From NCBI RefSeq assembly GCF_018336935.1, contig NZ_CP068771.1, forward strand, positions 4,712,001-4,776,000: a stretch of 64,000 nt of DNA, read 5' to 3'. The position numbers were made by a program, and so were the translations under genes. Positions 20,139 to 30,979 of the stretch are shown here, in pieces (position 1 is the first letter of the stretch; each line of letters begins with the position of its first letter). The notes below the pieces were generated by a model, which ran no database searches, was not told where the DNA came from, and saw only the letters and a list, made by a program, of their open reading frames with translations. Source of the stretch: Serratia plymuthica. Lineage in GTDB: Bacteria > Pseudomonadota > Gammaproteobacteria > Enterobacterales > Enterobacteriaceae.

Positions 20139-21434
20139 ATGACAACTGAAATTATGCTGGTAACGCTGTCGCACCAACCTGCCGACGCTCGCTGGGGCGA
20201 GAAAGCGTTGCTGAGCACCAACGCTGAAGGGATGACCATTCACCTGACCGGCAACGACAAGCTGGGCAGCGTTCAGCGCGCCGCACGTAAAATCGACGGC
20301 CAGGGCATCAAAAACGTCAAACTGGCCGGTGAGGGCTGGGATCTGGAAAACAGCTGGGCATTCTGGCAAGGGTTCCGTGGGCCGAAAGGCAAACGCAGCG
20401 TTGAGTGGGCAGAACTGCCGGAAGCCGACCGTAAAGAACTGGAACAGCGCCTGAAGATTGTTGACTGGGTGCGCGATACCATCAACATGCCGGCAGAAGA
20501 TCTGGGGCCGGAGCAACTGGCAACCCGCGCCGTCGATCTGTTGTGTGATGTCGGCTGTGATGCCGTCAGTTACCGCATCACCAAGGGTGAAGATCTGCGC
20601 GAGCAGAACTACGCCGGTCTTCACACCGTGGGCCGCGGTTCCGACCGCTCTCCCGTGCTGCTGGCGTTGGATTTCAACCCGACAGGCAATCCGGACGCGC
20701 CGGTATTCGCTTGTCTGGTGGGGAAAGGCATTACTTTTGACACTGGCGGCTACAGCCTGAAGCAAAGCGCTTTTATGGACTCGATGAAGTCCGACATGGG
20801 TGGCGCAGCCACCATTACCGGCGCACTGGCGCTGGCTGCCGCTCGCGGCCTGAAACAGCGCGTGAAGCTGTTCCTGTGCTGTGCCGACAACATGGTCAGC
20901 GGTAACGCCTTCAAACTGGGCGACATCATTCGCTACCGCAACGGCAAAACCGTCGAGGTAATGAATACCGATGCGGAAGGGCGTTTGGTGCTGGCCGACG
21001 GCCTGATTGACGCTTGCGAGCAAAACCCTGAGTTGATTATCGACTGCGCTACGCTGACCGGCGCGGCGAAAACGGCGGTAGGCAACGATTACCATGCGCT
21101 GTTCAGCTTTGACGATGCGTTGGCGCAGGAATTGCTGACCAGCGCGGCGGCGGAGCAAGAACCTTTCTGGCGCCTGCCGCTGGCCGAGTTCCACCGCAGC
21201 CAGTTACCGTCCAATTTTGCCGAGCTGAACAACGTGGCCGGTCCGGCTTACACCGCCGGCGCCAGCACCGCGGCCGCCTTCCTGTCGCATTTCGTGAAAA
21301 ACTATCGGCAAGGCTGGTTGCACATCGACTGTTCCGCGACCTACCGTAAAGGCGCGGTAGATCAGTGGTCCGCCGGCGCGACCGGTCTGGGCGTGCGGAC
21401 TCTGGCCAATCTGCTGCTGAGCAAAGCCAAATAA
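20139..21434 (+). CDS. pepB: Aminopeptidase B (M17)
   Basis: 431 residues. Manganese-dependent leucyl-aminopeptidase family enzyme; the signature NTDAEGRL (metal-binding Asp/Glu and active-site Arg) and the catalytic-lysine region [10 protein letters not shown] are present. Follows iscX as in E. coli. Confidence 0.96.
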   Translation: MTTEIMLVTLSHQPADARWGEKALLSTNAEGMTIHLTGNDKLGSVQRAARKIDGQGIKNVKLAGEGWDLENSWAFWQGFRGPKGKRSVEWAELPEADRKELEQRLKIVDWVRDTINMPAEDLGPEQLATRAVDLLCDVGCDAVSYRITKGEDLREQNYAGLHTVGRGSDRSPVLLALDFNPTGNPDAPVFACLVGKGITFDTGGYSLKQSAFMDSMKSDMGGAATITGALALAAARGLKQRVKLFLCCADNMVSGNAFKLGDIIRYRNGKTVEVMNTDAEGRLVLADGLIDACEQNPELIIDCATLTGAAKTAVGNDYHALFSFDDALAQELLTSAAAEQEPFWRLPLAEFHRSQLPSNFAELNNVAGPAYTAGASTAAAFLSHFVKNYRQGWLHIDCSATYRKGAVDQWSAGATGLGVRTLANLLLSKAK

Positions 21435-21440
21435 TTGAAA

Positions 21441-21456
21441 GCCCGCTGCAGCGGGC
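21441..21456 (+). terminator. Weak hairpin after pepB
   Basis: Perfect palindrome GCCCGCTGCAGCGGGC followed by GTTATAC. The poor T run makes it a weak terminator candidate. Confidence 0.45.
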
Positions 21457-21458
21457 GT

Positions 21459-21585
21459 TATACCCGTCATCTTTCAAGTTTCAGCGTTGTTACCTGCACT
21501 CGCGCACCCCAGTTACTTACTAAAGTAAGCGCCTGGGGATGAGCGAACTGGGCGCCTAGCTGCAAAATGAAAGCTATAGGGTATA
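21459..21585. repeat. ERIC element 4 (pepB-sseB)
   Basis: Ends TACCCGTCATCTTTCAAG and GAAAGCTATAGGGTATA, centre CAGTTACTTACTAAAGTAAG and GCCTGGGGATGAG. Confidence 0.88.
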
Positions 21586-21602
21586 GAATGTCGTTTATCC
21601 TC

Positions 21603-21631
21603 GGGGCCCAGCATGCTGGGCCCCGTTATTT
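21603..21631 (+). terminator. Terminator between ERIC 4 and sseB
   Basis: A perfect 22-base palindrome beginning GGGGCCCAGC, followed by GTTATTT. It would end transcription from pepB before sseB. Confidence 0.65.
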
Positions 21632-21648
21632 AATTGCTGGAGTTTGCC

Positions 21649-22479
21649 ATGAGTTCCCATCATCACGATGCCGCCCCGGGCGAGAACGAACTTGAACGTC
21701 TGCTGAAGCTGGCGGTGACGGAGCCGGCCCATCGCCCGGCATTTTTCCGCGAGTTGCTCGATGCTACGGTATTGATTCTCGGCGACAGCGATCAGGTGCA
21801 GCAGGACGGCGACATTACGCTGAATGCCGATACTCCGGTGAATATCCAGCACTGGGAAAAACAGGACGGCGGCAGCATCATTCCGTTCTTCTCCTCGCTG
21901 GAAGCGTTGCAGAAAGCCGTCGAAGATGAACAGCCGTTTATCGCCATGCCAGCGCGGGTATTGTTTGAGATTACCGAAGGCGCGGATCTGTTCCTTAACC
22001 CGAAAGCCGAGTACGGCAAAGAGTTCTATCCCGAGGAAGTCGCGATGCTGCTGGCTACCGGCGGCGTAGCCAAGCCTGCGGAACGCTATATCGACAAGGA
22101 TACCCAGATCCTGCTGGGCCAGCCGGAAGAATATCCGTCGGCGATGGTGGATGCGTTGACCACGCTGTTCAGCCAGCGCAAACCGGTACGCCGCGCGTTT
22201 TTGGCGCTGATGCATGATCAGGCGGTGGATGAAAAGCCTAACCTGCTGGTGGGGCTGGAAGTGGATGGCGATCAAGGGGATATCGAAGCCTTGATCAACG
22301 AAGCCGGCAGCGTGGCCAGCGAAACGGCGCCCAACGACGAGCCGGTAGATTTTTGTCTGGTGTCGGAAAAAGATCGTGGGGTCAGCCATTATCTGATCAC
22401 CCATACTCAGCCTTTCTATCAGCGCCGTTGGGGCAGCTGGTTGCGTAACATCATTCCTTCTACAGACAAAACGCAGTAA
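21649..22479 (+). CDS. sseB: SseB family protein (serine sensitivity)
   Basis: 276 residues matching enterobacterial SseB, named for altered serine sensitivity on overexpression; biochemical function unknown. Start MSSHHHDAAPGENELE has CTGGAG upstream, so the in-frame start at 21634 is not used. The pepB-sseB order is conserved. Confidence 0.88.
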   Translation: MSSHHHDAAPGENELERLLKLAVTEPAHRPAFFRELLDATVLILGDSDQVQQDGDITLNADTPVNIQHWEKQDGGSIIPFFSSLEALQKAVEDEQPFIAMPARVLFEITEGADLFLNPKAEYGKEFYPEEVAMLLATGGVAKPAERYIDKDTQILLGQPEEYPSAMVDALTTLFSQRKPVRRAFLALMHDQAVDEKPNLLVGLEVDGDQGDIEALINEAGSVASETAPNDEPVDFCLVSEKDRGVSHYLITHTQPFYQRRWGSWLRNIIPSTDKTQ

Positions 22480-22774
22480 CCCTTCTCTTGCTACCGTGCG
22501 GCGCGCAGCCCGCCGGTAGCGCTCAACACTATATCCTGGCCGGCCGCACGCATCTGCTCTACCGATATCCTATTGTTTTAAAAACAAATAACCCCAATGC
22601 TAACAAGTAAGGTGACGCAGTGTGATCGGCGTAACAGTTCTTTACATGGGGCTACGTCATTACGTTCGACACAGATTGAAATGTTTCACGGCCTGGGGAG
22701 CAGCGCTGCTATTATTCATCCATATTCGGATATTGCGCCGACGAATCGCGCAAAGGCTGCCAGGGAGTTAAACG
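22480..22774. other. sseB-yfhM intergenic region
   Basis: 295 bases without a convincing gene. A GC-rich dyad-containing part (22497-22556) is followed by an AT-rich stretch that could hold the yfhM promoter. A GGGAG ribosome site precedes the yfhM ATG. Confidence 0.4.
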
Positions 22775-25700
22775 ATGAAACCATACCGTTCAGGGGCATT
22801 CGCATCAGGCAAGAAACTTTGTCAGGGGATCGCATTGGCGGGGGGCTTGCTGCTGCTGGCTGCCTGCGATGATGGCGGCCAAAAAACAACCGCGGCGCAA
22901 GCCGATGGATCGACGAACAGCGCTGCCCAGGCGAAACGGCCGGATGCCGCCGCACTGGCGGGGCTGGCGAAACGCGACGCAGGCAAGTCGCTGACGCTGC
23001 TGGATGCTTCCGAACTGCAACTCGACGGCGCCAGCGCTATGGTGCTGACGTTTTCTCTGCCGCTGGATCCGAATCAGGATTTCGCCGCGCGGGTGCACCT
23101 GGTCGACAGCGTTAGCGGTAAAATCGACGGTGCCTGGGAGCTGTCGGATAACCTGATGGAGCTGCGGTTGCGTCATCTGCAACCCAACCGCAAGCTGGTG
23201 CTGACCCTTGAAGGCGGCCTGAAAGCGGTCAACGGCGCCGAACTGGGCCAACAACAGCAACAAACTCTCGCTACCCGCGATATCAAACCCAGCGTCGGCT
23301 TTGCCGGCAAAGGCTCGCTGCTGCCGACCAAGCTGGCGCAGGGGTTACCGGTGATGGCGCTGAACGTCGACAACGTGGACGTTAACTTCTTCCGGGTGAA
23401 GGCCGCTGCCTTACCGGCGTTCCTGGCCAACTGGGAATATCGCAACGCGCTGTCCAGCTGGGAGTCGGAAGAGCTGTTGAAAATGGCCGACCTGGTCTAC
23501 AGCGGCCGTTTCGATCTCAACCCGCAACGCAATACCCGCGAACGCCTGCTGCTGCCGCTCAACGGCATCGAGGCGTTGCAGCAGCCCGGCGTTTATTTGG
23601 CGGTGATGCAGCAAGCCGGTCATTACGGTTACACCAACCCGGCGACCTTGTTCACTCTCAGCGATATCGGCGTTTCGCTGCACAGTTACCACGATCGTCT
23701 GGACGTCTTTACCCAGGGGCTGGAAGGCGGCGCGGCGCTAAGCGCGGTTGAGCTGCGCCTGCTGGATGAGAAAGGCCAAACCCTGGCCCAGGGCACGACC
23801 GATAAACAAGGGCACGCTCAACTGGCGAAAAGCAGCAAGGCGCGCCTGTTGCTGGCTACCCAACAGGGCCAGACCAGCATGATAGATCTCTCGACGCCGG
23901 CGCTGGATCTGGCCGAGTTTGATATCGCCGGGCCGGAAGGCTACAGCAAGCAGTTCTTCGCTTTTGGCCCGCGTGACCTGTACCGGCCGGGCGAAACGCT
24001 GATCGTCAACGGTTTGCTGCGCGATGCCGACGGCAAGCCGCTGCCGGCTCAACCGGTGAAGGTGGATATCGTCAAGCCGGACGATCAGGTGGCGCGTAGC
24101 TTTGTCTGGCAGCCGCAGGACGGTCTGTATCAATACCAGTATCAAATCCCCGAGGGCGGGCCGACCGGCAACTGGTCGCTGCGCTTTAACCTGGGGGATA
24201 ACCAGCCGCGGCTTTACGGCTTCAAGGTCGAGGATTTCCTGCCGGAGCGCATGGCGCTCGACATCACCGCACAGAAAACCCCGCTGCAACCCGACGCGCA
24301 ACTGGTGTTTGACGTCACTGGCCGCTATCTGTACGGTGCGCCGGCTTCCGGCAATCGCCTGCAAGGACAGGTGTTCCTGCGGCCCCAGCGTGAGGCGGTC
24401 AGCAGCCTGCCGGGCTATGAATTTGGCTCGGTGACGGAAGAAAGCCTGTCGCGCAATATGGACGAGTTCGATCAGGCGCTGGACAATGCGGGCAAGGCGC
24501 AGGTGGCGGTAGACAGCAGTTGGGCCGAGGTGAAATCCCCGCTGAAAGCGATCCTGCAGGCCAGCCTGCTGGAATCCGGCGGCCGCCCGGTAACGCGTCG
24601 CGCCGAACAGGCGATCTGGCCTGCCGATGCGCTGCCCGGCATTCGGCCGCTGTTCAACAAACAACAGATTTATGACTACCGCAGCGACAGCTATCAGGCT
24701 CAACCGGTGGTGGACGAAAACACCCAGGCCGGCTTTGATATCGTTTACGCCAATGCCGCCGGGGAGAAGCTGGCGGCCAGCGGGCTGAAGGCGCGGCTGG
24801 TGCGTGAGCGCCGCGACTATTACTGGCAATGGTCGGAAGGGGAAGGCTGGCAGTCGCTGTATGACAAGAAAGATCTGCCGCTGGCGGAACAGACCCTGGA
24901 TATTGCCGCCAACGGCAGCGCCAAGGTGAGTTTCCCGGTGGAGTGGGGCGCGTATCGCATTGAAGTGGTAGATCCGCAGAGCAACCTGATCACCAGCCTG
25001 CGATTCTGGGCAGGTTACAGCTGGCAAGACAACACCAACGGCAGCGGCGCGGTGCGGCCGGACCAGGTGAAGCTGAAGCTGGACAAGCCGGCCTATAAGC
25101 CGGGCGAAAAAGTAAAACTGCATATTGAAGCGCCGGCCGCCGGCAAGGGCTATCTGCTGGTGGAATCCAGCGACGGCCCGCTGTGGTGGCAGGAGCTGGA
25201 GGTGCCGGCCGGCGGTGCCGATGTCGAGGTGCCGATTAACCAGGACTGGAAGCGCCACGATCTGTATCTCAGCGCGCTGGTGATCCGCCCTGGCGACAAA
25301 CAGCAGCAGTCGACGCCGAAGCGGGCGGTGGGCCTGTTGCATCTGCCGCTGGTGGATGAAGGGCGCAAACTGGCGCTCACGCTGGATGCGCCGCAGCGTA
25401 TGCGGCCGAATCAGACGCTGACGGTGAAGGTCAAGGCGGCCCATAGCGAAGGCAAAACGCCGCAGCAAATCAACGTACTGCTCTCCGCTGTGGACAGCGG
25501 CATTCTCAATATAACCGACTACGCGACGCCGGATCCGTATCAGGCATTCTTTGGCCGCAAGCGTTACAGCGCCGATCAATACGATGTCTACGGGCAGTTG
25601 ATTGAGGGGAAAGGGCGCCTGGCCAACCTGCGTTATGGCGGTGACGGCGACGACGAAGATGCGCTGTCGCGCGGCGGTAAAAAACCTATCACCACGGTGA

Positions 25701-27766
25701 CCATTGTGGCCCAACAGGCGCAGCCGGTTAAACTGGACGCCAGGGGCGAGGGCGAGATCCAGATCGCCATTCCGGATTTTAACGGCGAACTGCGGCTGAT
25801 GGCGCAAGCGTGGAGCGACGAAGACTTCGGCAAGGCGGAGGCCAAAACCCTGGTCGCCGCGCCGGTGGTGGCAGAGCTGGCGACGCCGCGTTTTCTGGCC
25901 GGGGGCGACAGCACCCAATTGGCATTGGACGTCAGCAACCTGTCCGGCCAGCCGCAGACGTTGACGGTGAAATTGGCCGCCAGCGGATTGGTGGCGCTGC
26001 AAGGCGCGGGCGAACAACAGCTCAGCCTGGCAAACGGCGAACGCACTACGCTGCAGATACCGGTGCAGGCGCTGGCGGGCTTTGGCCAGGGGGAGGTGGC
26101 GCTGAGGGTCAGTGGCCTGACGCTGCCGGGTGAAACGCTGAAAGATTATCAGCATACCTGGAAGATTGGCGTGCGCCCGGCTTACCCGGCGCAAACCCGC
26201 CAGTTCGCCAGCGTGATCCGCGCCGGTGAAAGCTGGAGCCTGCCGGCAGATGCCGCCACCGGCCTGGCGCCGACAACCCTGGAGGGGCAATGGCTGTTGA
26301 CCAGCCGGCCGCCGATTAATCTGGCGCGTTATATCAGCGAGCTTTACGCCTATCCGTACGGTTGCCTGGAACAAACGACCAGCGGGCTTTATCCGTCGCT
26401 GTATACCAACCGGGCGCAATTGAGCGCATTGGGCATCAAAACCGGCAGTGATGAAAGCCGCCGCAGCAGCATCGATGCCGGCATTGAACACTTGCTCAGC
26501 ATGCAACGCTTTAACGGCGGTTTTGGCCTGTGGAACCGCGACAGTCAGGAAGAGTTCTGGCTGACCGCCTATGCCACAGACTTCCTGTTCCGCGCCAGCG
26601 AGCAGAATTACAGCGTACCGGCCGATGCATTGACCGCGGCCAATAACCGCCTGCAGCGCTATTTACAGGACCGCAGCCAGATCGATGTCACCTCTACCCC
26701 GTTCCCTGATCACACCCGTTTTGCGGTGCAGGCCTATGCCGGGTTGGTGCTGGCGCGTCAACAGCAGGCACCGCTTGGCGCGTTGCGGCAGCTGTATGAA
26801 CGCCGTGCCGATGCCCGCTCAGGCTTGCCGCTGGTGCAGCTTGGCGTCGCGCTGAAGCTGATGGGGGATATGCCGCGCGCCAACCAGGCGATCGAACAGG
26901 GGCTGGCGACACAGCGCAGCGCCAAAGATTACTGGCTGGAAGATTACGGCAGCCCGCTGCGTGACGATGCGATGATCCTGGCGTTGCTGACCGAAAATAA
27001 TCTGCTGCCGGCGGTGCGCGACCAGCGCTTGCTGTCGCTGTCTGAGCGGCTTAACGGCGAGCGTTATCTGTCCACGCAGGAGAGCAATGCGCTGTTCCTG
27101 GCTGCACGTAACCTGATCGGCAGTGCTGAAACGCCGTGGCAGGCGCAAACGGCGCAGGGCAAGGCGCTGTCCGGCAGCCAGGCGCTGACGCAAAACCTGT
27201 CCGCCGAGCAGGCGGTCGCGGGGCTGCAACTCACCAATACCGGCAGCGGTACGCTGTACAGCCGCGTCGATCTGGTGGGGTACCCGGAGCAGGCGCCGCA
27301 GCCGCAAAGCAACGTGCTGAACATTCGTCGTGAGTTCCTGGGATTGGACGGCAAACCTGTGGATCTGACCCGGTTGAAAAGCGGACAGCTGATTCTGGTG
27401 CATCTGGATGTCTGGGCCGATAACGCGGTGCCGGACGCGCTGGTGGTGGATCTGCTGCCGGCCGGTCTGGAGCTGGAAAATCAGAATCTGGGGGACAGCA
27501 GCGCCAGCCTGGGCGAAAGCGCCAGTAGCGTGACTGAGTTGTTGCAGGACATGCAGCAGGCCGATATCAAACACCAGGAGTTCCGCGACGATCGCTACGT
27601 GGCGGCGGTGAATATCGACGGCTACCGTCATACCACGCTGCTGTATCTGGCGCGTGCGGTGACGCCGGGGGCCTATCTGGTGCCGGCGCCGCAGGTCGAG
27701 TCGATGTATGTGCCCGCCTGGCGCGCGTTGGGCACTACGCCGCCGCGACTTGAGATTGCCCGATGA
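22775..27766 (+). CDS. yfhM: Bacterial alpha-2-macroglobulin lipoprotein YfhM
   Basis: 1663 residues. A lipoprotein signal (LLLLAAC, Cys31) is followed by macroglobulin-like domains and the thioester motif CLEQ at about residue 1197. By family knowledge it sits in the periplasm on the inner membrane and traps intruding proteases through bait cleavage and thioester linkage. The pbpC gene follows after about 60 bases; the pair is widely co-conserved, taken as repair plus protease defence when the envelope is breached. Intact and full length. Confidence 0.96.
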   Translation: MKPYRSGAFASGKKLCQGIALAGGLLLLAACDDGGQKTTAAQADGSTNSAAQAKRPDAAALAGLAKRDAGKSLTLLDASELQLDGASAMVLTFSLPLDPNQDFAARVHLVDSVSGKIDGAWELSDNLMELRLRHLQPNRKLVLTLEGGLKAVNGAELGQQQQQTLATRDIKPSVGFAGKGSLLPTKLAQGLPVMALNVDNVDVNFFRVKAAALPAFLANWEYRNALSSWESEELLKMADLVYSGRFDLNPQRNTRERLLLPLNGIEALQQPGVYLAVMQQAGHYGYTNPATLFTLSDIGVSLHSYHDRLDVFTQGLEGGAALSAVELRLLDEKGQTLAQGTTDKQGHAQLAKSSKARLLLATQQGQTSMIDLSTPALDLAEFDIAGPEGYSKQFFAFGPRDLYRPGETLIVNGLLRDADGKPLPAQPVKVDIVKPDDQVARSFVWQPQDGLYQYQYQIPEGGPTGNWSLRFNLGDNQPRLYGFKVEDFLPERMALDITAQKTPLQPDAQLVFDVTGRYLYGAPASGNRLQGQVFLRPQREAVSSLPGYEFGSVTEESLSRNMDEFDQALDNAGKAQVAVDSSWAEVKSPLKAILQASLLESGGRPVTRRAEQAIWPADALPGIRPLFNKQQIYDYRSDSYQAQPVVDENTQAGFDIVYANAAGEKLAASGLKARLVRERRDYYWQWSEGEGWQSLYDKKDLPLAEQTLDIAANGSAKVSFPVEWGAYRIEVVDPQSNLITSLRFWAGYSWQDNTNGSGAVRPDQVKLKLDKPAYKPGEKVKLHIEAPAAGKGYLLVESSDGPLWWQELEVPAGGADVEVPINQDWKRHDLYLSALVIRPGDKQQQSTPKRAVGLLHLPLVDEGRKLALTLDAPQRMRPNQTLTVKVKAAHSEGKTPQQINVLLSAVDSGILNITDYATPDPYQAFFGRKRYSADQYDVYGQLIEGKGRLANLRYGGDGDDEDALSRGGKKPITTVTIVAQQAQPVKLDARGEGEIQIAIPDFNGELRLMAQAWSDEDFGKAEAKTLVAAPVVAELATPRFLAGGDSTQLALDVSNLSGQPQTLTVKLAASGLVALQGAGEQQLSLANGERTTLQIPVQALAGFGQGEVALRVSGLTLPGETLKDYQHTWKIGVRPAYPAQTRQFASVIRAGESWSLPADAATGLAPTTLEGQWLLTSRPPINLARYISELYAYPYGCLEQTTSGLYPSLYTNRAQLSALGIKTGSDESRRSSIDAGIEHLLSMQRFNGGFGLWNRDSQEEFWLTAYATDFLFRASEQNYSVPADALTAANNRLQRYLQDRSQIDVTSTPFPDHTRFAVQAYAGLVLARQQQAPLGALRQLYERRADARSGLPLVQLGVALKLMGDMPRANQAIEQGLATQRSAKDYWLEDYGSPLRDDAMILALLTENNLLPAVRDQRLLSLSERLNGERYLSTQESNALFLAARNLIGSAETPWQAQTAQGKALSGSQALTQNLSAEQAVAGLQLTNTGSGTLYSRVDLVGYPEQAPQPQSNVLNIRREFLGLDGKPVDLTRLKSGQLILVHLDVWADNAVPDALVVDLLPAGLELENQNLGDSSASLGESASSVTELLQDMQQADIKHQEFRDDRYVAAVNIDGYRHTTLLYLARAVTPGAYLVPAPQVESMYVPAWRALGTTPPRLEIAR

Positions 27767-27827
27767 CCTGCCCTGTCCCGCCCCGGTGGTTTAACCGGCG
27801 GCGGGGCAAGGGAGCGATGTTTTTCTT

Positions 27828-30152
27828 ATGACTCTCTTCCTCGCTCATTTGCGCCGCCGCGGGTTAATTTGGCTGCTGGCGATTCTCCTGCCGCCCGCTT
27901 TGCTGTGGCTGGCGGACCGGCTGTGGCCGTTGCCGCTGAAAGATGCCGAGATGGCCCGCGTGGTGGTGGCGGAAGACGGCACGCCGCTGTGGCGCTATGC
28001 CGACAGCGACGGCGTGTGGCGTTATCCGGTGACTTTGCAGCAGGTGTCGCCCTATTATCTGCAAGCGTTGCTGACCTATGAGGACCGTTGGTTTTACCGG
28101 CATCCCGGCATCAACCCGCTGGCGCTGGCTCGTGCCGCCTGGCAGGACCTGCGCAATGGGCAGATCGTTTCCGGCGGCAGCACGCTGTCGATGCAGGTAG
28201 CGCGCCTTATCGATCCCCATCCGCGCACGCTGGGCGGCAAATTACGGCAGGTGTGGCGTACCGCGCAGCTGGAATGGCATTTATCGAAGGATCAAATCCT
28301 CGAAATCTACCTTAATCGGGCGCCCTATGGCGGCACCTTGCAGGGGATTGGCGCGGCAAGCTGGACCTATCTGGGCAAACCGCCTTCGGCACTCACGCGT
28401 GGAGAAGCTGCGTTGCTGGCGGTATTGCCGCAAGCGCCCAGCCGTTTGCGGCCGGATCGCTATCCGGAACGGGCGCAGGCCGCACGGGACAAAGTGCTGG
28501 AGCGGCTGGCGTATTACCGCGTTTGGCCAGCGCAGCAGGTGAATGAAATTCGCCAGGAAGCGTTGTGGCTGGCACCGCGTCAGGTACCTCAGTTAGCGCC
28601 GTTGCTGGCGCGGCGCATGACTCAGGGTAACCGCAGCCAGGTCGTAACGACCACGCTGGACGCCACGTTACAGCGGCGGCTTGAAGATCTGGCGCGAGGC
28701 TGGAAGAGCCAATTGCCGGAAAAGACCTCGGTTGGCGTGCTGGTGGTCGATCACACCAACATGAAGGTGCGCGCCTACCTGGGCTCGTTGGATTTCAATG
28801 ACAACGGCCGTTTTGGTCATGTTGATATGGTGGCCGCCTGGCGTTCGCCGGGCTCGACGCTCAAACCCTTTTTGTATGGACTGGCGTTGGACGATGGGTT
28901 AATCCACGCTGAATCGCTGTTGCAGGATGTACCGCGTCGCTTCGGCGATTACCGGCCCGGCAATTTTGATACCGGTTTTCACGGTCCGGTCAGCGCCAGC
29001 GAGGCGCTGGCGCGCTCGCTTAATCTGCCGGCAGTGCAACTGCTGGAGGCTTACGGGCCAAAACGCTTTGCCGCCAATTTACGCAACGTGGGTGTGGAAC
29101 TGCGGTTGCCGGCCCATGCCGAACCGAGCCTGGCGTTGATTCTGGGCGGAGCCGGCGCGCGGTTGGATCAGTTGGTCGCCGGGTTCAGCGCATTGGCCCG
29201 GCAAGGCAAAGTGGCGCCGCTGCGATTTACGCCTCGGCAAGGGCTTTACGATCGCCAGTTGCTGTCGCCAGGCGCAGCCTGGATTGTGCGGCGCATATTG
29301 GCGGGAGAGGCGCGCCCATTACCGGATGACATGCTGCCTGCCAGCGTGCCGCTGGCGTGGAAAACCGGCACCAGTTACGGCTACCGCGACGCCTGGGCGG
29401 TGAGCGTTAACGCCCGTTATACGCTGGGGATATGGGTTGGGCGACCGGACGGCACGCCGGTGGCCGGGCAGTTCGGTTTCGCCACGGCGGTACCGCTGTT
29501 GAATCAGGTCAATAATTTGCTGCTGGCCTCTTTGCGCCAGCGCGGGCAAGGGATCCCGACCGATCCGCGCCCGGCGAGCGTCAGCCGCGCGGAGATCTGC
29601 TGGCCAGGCGGGCAGCCGCTTGCCGCCGGGGACAGTAACTGTCGCCAGCGGCGTCTGAGCTGGATCCTCGACGGAACCCTGCCGCCGACGCTGTCTGCGC
29701 CGGGACAGGAAAGCGCGTTGGGCAGCCAACCCCTGGTGTGGCTGAATGCTCGCGGGCTGCGTGTGGCGGCGGATTGCCCGGGGGCGGTGGCGCATCGTTT
29801 GGCGCTGTGGCCAACGCCGCTGGAGCCATGGTTGCCGCCGGCGGAACGTCGCGCCCAGCGTTTGCCGGCCGTCGATCCTCTGTGCCCGCCCTTGCAACAA
29901 CAAGAGGCACCGCCGCTGCTGATACTGGGCGTACGCGACGGCGTGATACTGCGTCGCCTGCCGGGTAAAAATGCGCTTGATTTGCGGATCAGCGCCCAGG
30001 GAGGGAGTGGGCAGCGCTGGTGGTTCCTGAACGGCCAGTTGGTGGGGGAAGGGGAGTCGCTGTTGCAGACGCTGACGCAGCCGGGCCGCTATCAGCTCAG
30101 CCTGCTGGATGGGAGTGGCCAGGTGGCGCTACGCGGATTTAGCCTCGACTAA
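27828..30152 (+). CDS. pbpC: Penicillin-binding protein 1C
   Basis: 774 residues: N-terminal membrane anchor (about 12-30), GT51 glycosyltransferase (EDRWFYRHPG and STLSMQ), transpeptidase with SPGSTLKPF (about 341-349) and KTGTSYG (about 511), then a C-terminal BiPBP_C-type domain. Functionally paired with YfhM. Confidence 0.96.
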   Translation: MTLFLAHLRRRGLIWLLAILLPPALLWLADRLWPLPLKDAEMARVVVAEDGTPLWRYADSDGVWRYPVTLQQVSPYYLQALLTYEDRWFYRHPGINPLALARAAWQDLRNGQIVSGGSTLSMQVARLIDPHPRTLGGKLRQVWRTAQLEWHLSKDQILEIYLNRAPYGGTLQGIGAASWTYLGKPPSALTRGEAALLAVLPQAPSRLRPDRYPERAQAARDKVLERLAYYRVWPAQQVNEIRQEALWLAPRQVPQLAPLLARRMTQGNRSQVVTTTLDATLQRRLEDLARGWKSQLPEKTSVGVLVVDHTNMKVRAYLGSLDFNDNGRFGHVDMVAAWRSPGSTLKPFLYGLALDDGLIHAESLLQDVPRRFGDYRPGNFDTGFHGPVSASEALARSLNLPAVQLLEAYGPKRFAANLRNVGVELRLPAHAEPSLALILGGAGARLDQLVAGFSALARQGKVAPLRFTPRQGLYDRQLLSPGAAWIVRRILAGEARPLPDDMLPASVPLAWKTGTSYGYRDAWAVSVNARYTLGIWVGRPDGTPVAGQFGFATAVPLLNQVNNLLLASLRQRGQGIPTDPRPASVSRAEICWPGGQPLAAGDSNCRQRRLSWILDGTLPPTLSAPGQESALGSQPLVWLNARGLRVAADCPGAVAHRLALWPTPLEPWLPPAERRAQRLPAVDPLCPPLQQQEAPPLLILGVRDGVILRRLPGKNALDLRISAQGGSGQRWWFLNGQLVGEGESLLQTLTQPGRYQLSLLDGSGQVALRGFSLD

Positions 30153-30334
30153 GCCGATTTTTCACCTTCGGCCTGCAGGGTACAAAGTGAGGAATGAAGA
30201 TAATAATTTTTAATGAAATGTTGATTTTCCCGTAGGCAAGCGTTAACAGCGCACATATAATCTGCGCCACTTAAGAAGGCCGGCACGCGTTTAACTGCAG
30301 ACCGGTCAGTTTTGGAAGCCATACAGAGGCCATC
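30153..30334 (+). promoter_or_regulatory. ndk promoter region
   Basis: AT-rich non-coding stretch with a consensus -10 box TATAAT at 30256-30261, about 74 bases before the ndk ATG. No good -35 is visible. Confidence 0.5.
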
Positions 30335-30760
30335 ATGACCGTAGAACGTACCTTTTCCATCATCAAACCAAACGCTGTAGCTAATAACGACATCGGCGCA
30401 ATCTATGCTCGTTTCGAGCGTGCCGGTTTCAAAATCATCGCATCCAAAATGCTGCGTCTGACTCGCGAACAAGCCGAAGGCTTCTACGCTGAGCACAAAG
30501 GCCGCCCATTCTTTGACGGTTTGGTTGAGTTCATGACCTCCGGCCCAATCGTGGTTCAGGTTCTGGAAGCTGAAAACGCAGTACAGCGCAACCGTGACAT
30601 CATGGGCGCAACCAACCCGGACAACGCACTGGCCGGTACCCTGCGTGCCGACTACGCGGACAGCTTCACTGCCAACGCCGTACACGGTTCCGACGCAGTA
30701 GAATCTGCCCAACGCGAAATCGCTTACTTCTTCAACGAAAGCGAAATCTGCGCACGTTAA
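30335..30760 (+). CDS. ndk: Nucleoside diphosphate kinase
   Basis: 141 residues. Transfers the gamma-phosphate between NTPs and NDPs through a phospho-histidine, His117 in NAVHGSD. Order pbpC-ndk-rlmN is conserved. Confidence 0.98.
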   Translation: MTVERTFSIIKPNAVANNDIGAIYARFERAGFKIIASKMLRLTREQAEGFYAEHKGRPFFDGLVEFMTSGPIVVQVLEAENAVQRNRDIMGATNPDNALAGTLRADYADSFTANAVHGSDAVESAQREIAYFFNESEICAR

Positions 30761-30761
30761 T

Positions 30762-30819
30762 CCCCGTCGTCTTTCAAGCCGCAGCGTTGTTGGCTACGAC
30801 TTGAAATCCATAGGGTATT
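30762..30819. repeat. ERIC element 5, internally deleted
   Basis: Only the two ends of the element remain (CCCCGTCGTCTTTCAAGCCG and ACTTGAAATCCATAGGGTAT), joined through GCAGCGTTGTTGGCTACG. The central core present in the neighbouring copies is absent, leaving a short hairpin form. Confidence 0.75.
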
Positions 30820-30979
30820 CTGTGCTGTGGGTCGCAGGGGCTTGATGAGCATTCACTGGCTGAAACAATAAAAATGCCCTGAATGTCTTTCAGTCGTGGC
30901 AACCCGCTACTAAAATTTGTACAATGCCGCGCCCCTGATGAGTCGTCTTGTCAGGGGCGCGTTTTTAGTGCGATGCAGA
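30820..30979. other. ndk-rlmN intergenic segment
   Basis: Between two ERIC copies lie about 160 bases with no gene. They end in the strong terminator at 30928-30966. A small transcript ending there cannot be excluded, but no clear promoter was seen. Confidence 0.35.
30928..30966 (+). terminator. Strong terminator downstream of ndk
   Basis: Eleven-base-pair stem CGCGCCCCTGA/TCAGGGGCGCG followed by TTTTT, about 170 bases after ndk. Confidence 0.88.

Noticed and set aside
23738..26506. A 922-codon open frame on the minus strand opposite yfhM
   Set aside because: It is antisense to a full-length, well-recognised gene, and its Arg/Gln/His-rich composition is typical of the shadow of a GC-rich gene.
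30820..30966. A small RNA gene ending at the strong terminator
   Set aside because: No convincing promoter is visible, and the terminator is adequately explained as that of ndk.
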